From Polyodon spathula (lineage: Eukaryota > Chordata > Actinopteri > Acipenseriformes > Polyodontidae), in contig NC_054565.1 of the NCBI RefSeq assembly GCF_017654505.1, forward strand, positions 4,646,385 to 4,710,384: a stretch of 64,000 bases of DNA, written 5' to 3'. The notes beneath the pieces were generated by a model. It made no database searches. It was not told where the DNA came from and saw nothing but the letters and a program-made list of their open reading frames with translations. A program made the position numbers and the translations under genes. This document shows, one piece after another, positions 55,207-64,000 of the stretch (the stretch's first letter is position 1; each line of letters opens with the position of its first letter).

Positions 55207-58200
55207 GATCTGGAATAAGTACACCCAAACTTTTAAATTGTATTATTATATGCAGTAATCTGTAACTGCTTCAGGGTTCAATGAAGTCACTCTGGAAATC
55301 AGGTAGCCTAGCAATAGACTATGTCCATTAGTATTGATACAGTTTGGTTTAATGGCACTAAAACATCTTGGTTTATAACCATTTCCTCCTGGTTTTTCAT
55401 CTCATTGTGCACCTTTAGCTTTGACATACACCCTTGAGGTAAAGACTAACTGTCTGATATCACCTGACCTTGGCATCTCTGTCAACTTTGTTAGAAGGCA
55501 TAGATTAAGCTTGTTGATATGCTTTGTTTTCAATTCAATTGAAGGCCAATGGTTTGAGAGTGTGGGAGATTGCTTGATGTGACCTGCGATGTGCACGTGG
55601 ACCACAGGTCAAAACCTCCATTATACAAGTTGCAGTCATACAGCTATTCATTTACTCACAAAGCTGTTTCCATTGATCCCCTTCACCTGATTTTAATTAG
55701 CGTTTGCTGTGTACAATATAAATGGCTGTTGGCAATGAAAACCATCACTGTCCTTTCCCCTGGCCATTGGATATCTAGCTCCAAGTAACTTTCGCAGTAA
55801 CATACACTGTGCTTTTCCAATCAATATTTTATGGGACCTGCTGCAATGGGTACAAAGTACTTCACATACAATCAAAATGCAGGGCTGAGAACCGTGTAAT
55901 TTAACACATGAACAAATCAATAGTGATTAAAAAATAAATATGAAGAATTGCAATGCAAATTGAAAAAGAAGTTGGTTAGTCAATTAAGCACACTGTGAGT
56001 GTTATTCTTTATCCTGTCAGCTCACTATAATGTATTGTACAATGTATGCCTGATAGTTTAGACGTTCATACTTTTCAATACATGAACAAAAATAAGCCTC
56101 AAAATGATTTATATTAGACAATACAGGCCTTATTTTCAAAGTGCTTCCTCCATTCTTTAATATATTCTTTAATATTTAATATAATATTTTTTTTAAAAGG
56201 AAAAAAAAAACATCTTAATGTTACAAAACACCTTGAAAGAGCTTAGGAGAAGTTGAAATTCTAACTTTGTTGTTCGTTTTTTTGTTTTGTGTAATTAAAA
56301 GATGTTTCACCTCTAAAAAAACGGTTAATTGAAGATTAGAGTAAACGCTTTAAAAATACGACCCTAGACCTATCTAAAACACGCAACAGGTGCAAAAATG
56401 CCTGTAAAGCTTTACATTGAGGGATAGATGTATTAAAGTGTCTCGCCTGCCTCAATAGTCGCAAACAGGTCGGAAGTCTAGGGTGAAATGTACAAAACAA
56501 GCGCAATGCTATTAGCAACTGTTTAGAGAATGCTTTGCGGCAGCAGTTTGTCTTTGCGGTTCAAGCTTACATATTCTTGTGTACAGCAAGATTAACCTTT
56601 GTATTATGTTCAGAATTTAGGTACATCTGTTACGTTTTAGTAATTTCAAACTAATTTAAACAGCCTTAAATTGATTACATGTTTTTATTTGCAAAGGGTT
56701 TACTCTTTTATGCTCTTTTAGTCCAGGAGCTGTGATAAAACTTCTTTGACTGCCAACCTGGGAGCTTCTCATTTTGGAATGTCTTTACCAGTGCGATGCT
56801 GTTGCAATACTGACAGAGAATATTAGGCTCTGCCTTGTAGATATATATTTTTGTTATTTTGTTTATTAATATCTCCAGACAGGTGCAGCCATTTCCAGAA
56901 ATAACAATACACATATAAGAGTAATAAAATAACTAATTAAAGACGTTTGTTTTATTCCTGCACACAAATCTACATAGATAAATGCCACAGGTCACAGTGA
57001 CCCAAAACATCTTATTTGTATACATGACCTGTTCTAAAAAAAATAAACATCTCAAAGTTTCTCCGTTCTGTGTATAAGTTCATGACCCCAATTTAGGAAA
57101 AGTCATAAAATATTATACAGAAAATGAAAAGAAAAATAGCATTTAAGCTAATTGGAAACTACAGTTGGGTCAAATAGACTCGAAACCTAATAGGAGGGTT
57201 AATATAAAGTATTTGTTACAGAGGACAAATACGTTTTGAGTAGCCGCTGTTGCCCCAAACCCACTCCAGGAAGTAACCCCACCAGAGATGCAGTGTCAAC
57301 ACACAGGCTCTTCAGTTAGAACAAGGGCGGAAAGGAACAACAATAAAAAAAAGGGTTAAAAACCCAGCTGGTTTCAATGGGAGTAAGTGACAGACTCTGG
57401 TAGAATCCACTCATTTGATGTCACTGGTTAGCTTGGGCCCAGGAGGCTCAATATTTATGAAAATTGCACTGGAATTTCAAACCTGTCTTTTTTGTACTAA
57501 AACAGCATAATAATTAACAGCAGCTTCAAAGTGACTTTAACCATACACCCTTATCTAACTAAAAGCTGCAGAAGTTAGGGATTTTGTAAAATAAAAAAAA
57601 AGATGTTCTTGCTTGTTTTGGTATCCCTTCACCATGAAAGAAACAGACGCCAAGTAAAAGATTGCATGGTAATGAAATTAGCCTGGGGGTTTTGGAATCA
57701 CTCCTCTGGCACCACTGTCAATGCTGAGGCACTAACAGAGTCTGGACACATCTTCAGCAACTCTTACAGGACAGTTGACCCATGCACACATCACCCCAGT
57801 CCAACCTATCTTCTGTTTCCTTTGACAAGTATATGACCGCAGGCAATGCAATTTAAGGCACTTAGTATGGCTCAACATATTTTCATTTGTCATTTATTGT
57901 GAAAGAAAAGACATTAATTATTGTATTCTCTTTCATTGTAATATGTTCTATTCTGTAGAAATGTTCCAAGATGTGCTTGCAATCATTTGCTGCCTGCGGT
58001 GGACACCATCTGCTTCTAAGATTCAGATCAAATTAAAATTCATGTTCAGCTGCAGTACTAGCTATTCTAGGTACTGCATTGAGCTGTGATTCCAACTGGC
58101 ATATTTATCAAGGTCATTACTCCAAAGTGTTTTGTACCATGTTTTTGTAAAATGAAAGTCAAATTATGAATGTTACAAAACTGGTAAAGGCATGCAATGT

Positions 58201-61200
58201 TGAGTCCTGTGGTGAAATTAGTTTCTCCTTTACAGTAACCATTGGAGAAGAAATAGTACAAATTATATACTTTTTCTACCTCAGCAATTAAAAGCAAAAC
58301 TGTTATTTTTTTATTTTTCTTCTTAGACAGTGTTGTAACCAGAGCTGGCATTCTGCCCAGGTCACACTGAGGTTTCAAGCTATAGCTGCAGTGTTTATAA
58401 GACTGCTTGGCATTTACTGTTCAACCTGAAAATCTGTGTTACATTGCAAACCAACACAGACAATTAAGGAGTCTTTTTTACACCAGAATTTTTACATGAA
58501 CATCAGCATTGCTAAAAAACAGCCAAGGACACAACCTTGTGTCCTTATAGCTAGTTACGGCCTTGCCCGCAGATTGTGCTTCTTTGTTTCTATGTATACA
58601 AACTACTGTTGGTAATCCTATACATGGCATGGTATTGCTTACACATGCTTTATCATGCTTTCACTATACTTTATTACGCTATTCTTTTACTATGGAAAAC
58701 TGTAATAAGGGACATGGGATTCAAAACAGAACAGATTATAAAGTGAAATTGTACATAGATGTATGTAGTTATTAAAAAAAAAAAACAGTAATAGTTTTAA
58801 TAGTTTTGCAAATGAGAAGTTTAATAGTTTTGCTTCTAGATTAAAAATCTTGGATCCCCAGAGGTTTCCTCTTTAGCAAAGCCAAATCAAATACTGTAAA
58901 GCCATAAATATTTGTGACCATGAAACCTATTTCACTCCAGAAATGTTGGCGACCTGTTGTATTATACAATTATGCATTGTTAGTGGAATTTGATATTCGT
59001 GCCAACAATGTTTATACACACACAAACAACGTGTGTAGGAATATATTTTTTACAGATAAACCATGTTAGTTGTGCTTATGAAGCCTCATAACAAAAAAAT
59101 AACATGCATCCTTCACTTCAAACATTTGAAGCACAATCAAGACCATTACGCTACAAATAGAGACCATCAAAACAAATATAGGGGAGTTACTGAGTATGAG
59201 AATGACACTAAACCAATGAATGTGGAAGAGGAACCAGCAAATAGAGCTCTGAAAACAAAGAGAGCACATATCAATCACAGTGAGGCAGAGCAAGTTCTAA
59301 TTAACATGCAAGGCGTATATATACACCCTCTTCGCAAACTCAGTCTTGCCGTGCTTTCAAATTACCACCTCCTCCCCAGCCACCACCACCTCCCTCCCAG
59401 CCTCGTCCTGAGGGGGGGAGGATACGATTCTCCTCTGCTAATCACTTTTGTTCACCAGGATGAACACGTTGCGTAGATTTATTGTTTTATTGTTTGTTTT
59501 TTAGCAGAGGGCAGGGATGAACCTGTGCTCCAACTAGTTTTTATTTTTATACACCCATTGTTTGGGGTCAGTGTTTTTGGAAATCTGTAAGATTTTGTAT
59601 TGTAATAAAGGTGGTTATTTAACGCAAGACTGTCCTGACTGAAATACATACTTATTCTCACACATGTTGTGTGTGTGTGTGTGTATGTATATATATATAT
59701 ATATGTAATAACCTATCCTTAGGTAACAGAAGGGGATGATGCTGAAGTGCAGACTTCAGAAGCTTTGCTCCTGCTTCAGTTTTTAAATGATTTTGAAATG
59801 AAGATACACTTACCCTCTCATTCATAAGTGGACATGTAAGACTAAAGCTACAGCACACTGCTCATGTTTTGAATTAACCCGAAGATATAATTCTAGCTGG
59901 TAAATCAAAATCATTCAGCGCTGTCAGGCTTTCACAGATACAAAACACATCTCAAAAAAACAAACAAAGAAGTCCTGACTTGCGGGTGACAGGCGATTTG
60001 CATATGACTCAACACACAAGCAAACTAAGGTTTCCTATAAAAGCAATCTGACATGCAGAGGGTGTGCCTTGGGGCTGTGCGGAACACAACCTGGGAGCTG
60101 AAAAAAAGAGGTTTGTTTGGTTTCAGCTTGTTTACACATCTCGAAACAGGAATGAAAGTGTTAAAGAACAAAGCCTGTAATGTCGTTGCTAGTAAAAGAA
60201 ACCCAGGGCTTGAAACCTGCACTCGACCTGTACCCAGTCCTGGGTGTCAGAACTGTCTTCAGTAAAAAGGGGGGAGGGGGTCTCCTTGTGGCTTTGTATG
60301 ATTAATTATGAATATACAGCATGCATTTGCACAATTCCAAATGCATGCTTACTATTAGTTGTCATAGCTGGGCAATTGTTGTGAGTGCTGGGCAGCATGT
60401 CTCCAGAATGCTGTGCAGCTGGGATCTCACTTTGCAAAATGATATTAAGTGCAATAGAAACCTGCAAAAGCTCCATTGAAAAATGCACCAGCAAGATTTT
60501 TACTCAATGGCTCGAGACACTCACAGCTACAGGGACTCTGAAACGAGATTGTTCGTTGGCCAGCCCCAGTTTGGGGTGCTTACTCTATTGTGCACCGATT
60601 TAGAGATGAACTCTTGTCTGCACTGTAACATACTTTTACAGTAGCTATGATGGAAACAGTTCTTCAGGAATTGACATGCAGAAGATAATTCTTCCATACG
60701 TGCTTGAGCCCTTGGAGTAGCCAACAAAATCCTGAAAGAGTAAACTTTTCTGTCAGAGCTCTCCGATAGGAAGGCACTAAGCCTTGAACAACCTTAAACA
60801 CAAAACAATACTAATGAAAAAGTCTCCAGTTCATAAGGGAGAGACAACCTAGTTTTATGTACATGTGACAGTGATGTTTGGGGAACACTCTAGAACAAAT
60901 CTGCTTCAATTATACAGTAGTTTCTGACTAAGAGAACACCCCTTGGGAAGCAAGCAAAGTGTTTTTATAGCCAAAGTGTTCTCTAAGACAGAGTTGACCA
61001 CCAGTTACCAGAGACAAAATGAATCAATAAATAAACAAATATTTATTACTTGTCATGACGCACGTGCATTAACATATGAAATGAACTGAATAAGTAAGAG
61101 AAAAGCAATAGCCAAGTGAATGTTAATAAATAATAATAAAGTAACAGACAAACTAGAGTTAATAAACTGTCAAACTAAGTCAAACTTGGGTGTCTATGTG

Positions 61201-61871
61201 CAGTTATTGTTTAAACAGAAAGCTAGTCACTGCACTGCTGTTTTGTAACCTGATAACTCATCATCATCAAACTTAAATTCAAATGGTGTATTCGAGACTG
61301 TATTGAGGCACACTGGTTTATTCAATCTTTCCAGAACTGACATCATATCATTGCCTCGTTTTGTATTTTGGTTTCCACGAGGGCACCTCATCACTGCAAA
61401 ATGTCATGTAAACAAACGGCAAAACGGCCCGCCGTTTCTTTTTCTACAAAACGTTGGAAATTGTTCGAGCTCCTGAAAAAAACCTGAATCAGACACATGT
61501 CACCGAGCAATTTGGTGTTTTTCGTTCTGGTGAGTTGCTTCAGAATTCTGTTAAATAGTTTTGTGCCTGTCTTGCAAATTGCTCCTGCTGCTGCATTTTT
61601 TAACATGTGCAGGGCAGCTGTACCGAGACTCAATTGCTAATCAATCATTCAATTGGAGTCTCGGTACAACTGCACGTGAATTAATAAAGTGCAATTCCCC
61701 ATGCTTGCATATTATTACATTTTACCTGCATGTGAAGTGCTGTGCTCATGCCTAAATGCAAATATACATTTTAAACCACTCATGTTACACAGACCCATTT
61801 ATATCCAGTGCACCAATGACTATACACCAACATTAACTCACTACATGTAACATACAACATCGAAATACACA
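54629..61871. other. Gene-poor intergenic DNA
   Basis: No gene recognised. Simple repeats occur near 55137 (TA) and 59669-59704 (GT then TA). The frame at 59063-59476 has no recognisable domain. Confidence 0.6.
55137..55201. repeat. (TA)n microsatellite
   Basis: About 31 TA units with one phase break near 55159. Confidence 0.95.

Positions 61872-61912
<41 letters not shown>
61872..61912. repeat. Homopolymer run, 41 G
   Basis: Uninterrupted G on the plus strand, abutting the SINE fragment. Such a length is unusual and close to typical sequencing limits, so exact length is doubtful. It has G-quadruplex potential. Confidence 0.95.
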
Positions 61913-61914
<2 letters not shown>

Positions 61915-62015
61915 ACAGTCACACAATAAGTCAGTGGCTGAGCTGGGATTTGAACCCAGGACCTGCTGGTGTACAAGCCTGTGTCTTTAACCACTGGACT
62001 GAGTGACTCAGACTC
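61913..62015 (-). repeat. tRNA-derived SINE fragment
   Basis: The minus strand reads a tRNA-like head: 'cagtccagtggttaaagaca' (A-box region), then GGGTTCAAATCCC (B box), then 'cagctcagccactga' and 'ttattgtgtgactgtggcc', as in MIR/V-SINE-type elements. Sequence stops where a 41-base homopolymer G run begins on the plus strand. There is no complete tRNA fold, so it is a SINE remnant rather than a tRNA gene. Confidence 0.7.
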
Positions 62016-64000
62016 CTTGCCAATTCCACACAGATTCACTCAGAACAAATTGAATAAAATTGGTGAAAATCAATGCCATGATTTTGTTAAGAGGACGTAT
62101 TGGTAAGGTGGTTCTCAGCTGAAGTGTGTTGAATGCAATGAACTTTGCTTCAAATGCCAGGAACAACCAAAACATGGTGATGGGAACCAAAAGGGAGATA
62201 CCACTACAAAGGAGGAGATGGGGGAAGAATGGATTGATCCATAACTTCAAACTTTAAAACTCAAGCTCATAATGCTGATGAAGATCTTTGTGGTAACCCT
62301 TGCTAAAAATAGTGTGTTGGGGGAGGGTAATCTCCTAGAATATCAGCTTCTAAATAGAGCTAATGTGTGTAATGTGAGTGCATGCAAACACTGCACATTT
62401 CTCAAGCTCCCGAACCATTTACAATACACTGCATAGTATTGCATTGCCCATAAACAAACTGTGATACTGGCATTATCTTCCTTGGAAAATAATGGGAGAG
62501 TCTGTTAGTCAGATAATGTTATTGTAAATACCTCACAGGTATAGTAATGTTGGCATGTGTGCGGATATACACATGTGTGTTACAGCATCTCATCAAGCGC
62601 CATCTGTTCTGAATCCTCTGCTCACCACGGTAACCACTCAGGAAGTGAGCTCATGGCTCCTGCCTGGGCCTGTCAGCTGCTGTACCTGAGCTGCCCATGT
62701 GAAGACACACTTCTCAATCGCCGTTCAGCAATGCCTCATTGTGGAGCACACCCATATTTACAGTATGTTTGGGCATCGTTTTGGCTCTATTGCCAGTTTA
62801 TTTGTTGGTTTAACGTGTCTATTATAATAAAGTGCGTCTTAGAGCTTAAATTTGCAGCTTCTTGTGTCTGAGCCTCACTTCCTGGTAGAAATATCCTTGC
62901 CAGTGATGCTGTTTTTTACAATAAGCAATGTAATATTTAATAAAGCATATGAATGATGCTTTCTGCCTCTTGAGAGCTCCTCTGGGCACCATAGGCACTT
63001 CATATTTACTCTGAGATTAATGTGGTTTTGAAATAAAAAGTTCCCAGAGTCTAATGATTACAGTTTAAACACGCAATGGCATTACTGCCAAAAAACATGA
63101 ATAAACAAGTCATATTTTGCATACAACCCTGTCACAGCTCAAGACACCTGGCAAAGCGACCTTTGCATCTGTGTCTGGTATAAATACCCATCCTCCCTGT
63201 CTTTTAAATGGGTTTAAAGGCTCAAGTTTTGGCAGTCACCATTGAAAGCAAGACAAAAATCCCACCCAGTTTCTCTTCAGTGGCAGTACATGGATAATAA
63301 TGGGTGCCACTGCTCTTATGAGACATCTTGCTTAGCAAAGCATTGCTAACCAAACAATTCCATAAATCTTATTCATTTTCGACCTCCATTAATTACTTGC
63401 TGTCTGTATTTAAAGAAACACATGTTTCCTGAAGCATATACATGTCATCTGGTACGACACTAGTTTAAATAAAGTTCCCAGTTTGACAACCATAACTTAC
63501 AGGAAGTCTGTTACTCCTTCACTTCCTTGGTCATTTCACCCCAGCAGTGTCTTCTGGGTCAAAGAATGTTACTGGCTGAAAGCATGTCAGTCTGTAGGGG
63601 AAGCAGCTGATTGGTTATTCACAGGAAAGAGGCCAGTGAAGGGATAGGAGCAATGTCACCCTCCAGGTGACCCAGGAAGTGCAAGACAGTGTAAAAACAT
63701 GGCTTGTAACGAGAGATTTCTTAATATAGTGTAGTACCATATATCTTATTTTTAAATGAAAATACCTTTCTCCCCTTCAAAACTGCACATTTGAGACCTA
63801 TGTAATGAATGGATGTTAAAATCTGTTGTCTATTTGTGAAGAGGAGATGATTATCAATTTAGTGATATTTAGTAAGTAAGGGGTCTAGGTGGGGTATAAG
63901 TAAGAGGCTGGTGGGGTAGTGAATGCATACACAATAGCACAAGTTTTTACTTATATGACAGGAAACTTGACAGAAGAGATTACGTTATTTAACCTGTCAC
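62016..64000. other. Gene-poor DNA at window end
   Basis: No gene, RNA or repeat array recognised. A weak CTCF-like half match (minus strand AGATGGCGCTT) lies near 62596-62606. Confidence 0.55.

Overview
This is vertebrate nuclear DNA, most likely from a ray-finned fish and probably a non-teleost one (sturgeon, paddlefish, bichir, gar or bowfin type). The clues are split genes with GT-AG introns, general CpG depletion, a Tc1-type transposon, hAT-like and Tc1-like MITEs, many microsatellites, and two copies of a dispersed repeat carrying the 'ggccattcggcccat' type motif that I associate with early-branching ray-finned fishes. No bacterial gene, operon or CRISPR is present. Most of the open reading frames are chance frames. 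Only three gene families are supported, all on the minus strand.

Layout. (1) 1-5935: 3' part of an immunoglobulin-superfamily receptor gene, broken inside its second Ig exon. (2) 5936-9905: compositionally odd DNA, first CpG-island-like, later CpG-rich but GpC-poor. (3) 9906-22493: gene-poor DNA with a nearly intact Tc1 transposon at 17453-18908. (4) 22494-25060: the complete two-coding-exon MED18 gene (Mediator subunit 18). (5) 25241-31171: a near-identical second copy of window bases 1-5935, which continues to 34832 as the complete receptor gene. The protein has 525 residues: signal peptide, four Ig domains in V-C-V-C-like order, one membrane segment and a tail with one ITIM. (6) 34833-43355: MITEs, three minisatellites and CTCF-like motifs. 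(7) 43356-47892: five 3' coding exons of a SULT3-type cytosolic sulfotransferase. Its first coding exon is missing, probably in or beyond a 500-N assembly gap at 48280-48779. (8) 48780-64000: gene-poor DNA with simple repeats, a 46-bp minisatellite, a MITE carrying seven telomere-type units, and a tRNA-derived SINE fragment beside a 41-base poly-G run.

The main structural story is a tandem duplication with a unit of about 25.2 kb. Bases 1-5935 match 25241-31171 at roughly 99.6 percent outside one MITE, and the match stops at one sharp point inside an Ig exon. The simplest reading is that 5935/5936 is the tandem-duplication junction. The unit would then be 5936-31171, and another copy of MED18 should lie just left of the window. 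At this junction a GC-rich, CpG-dense block is fused in frame to the broken Ig exon, giving a candidate chimeric gene. MED18, the receptor and the sulfotransferase have no obvious shared pathway.
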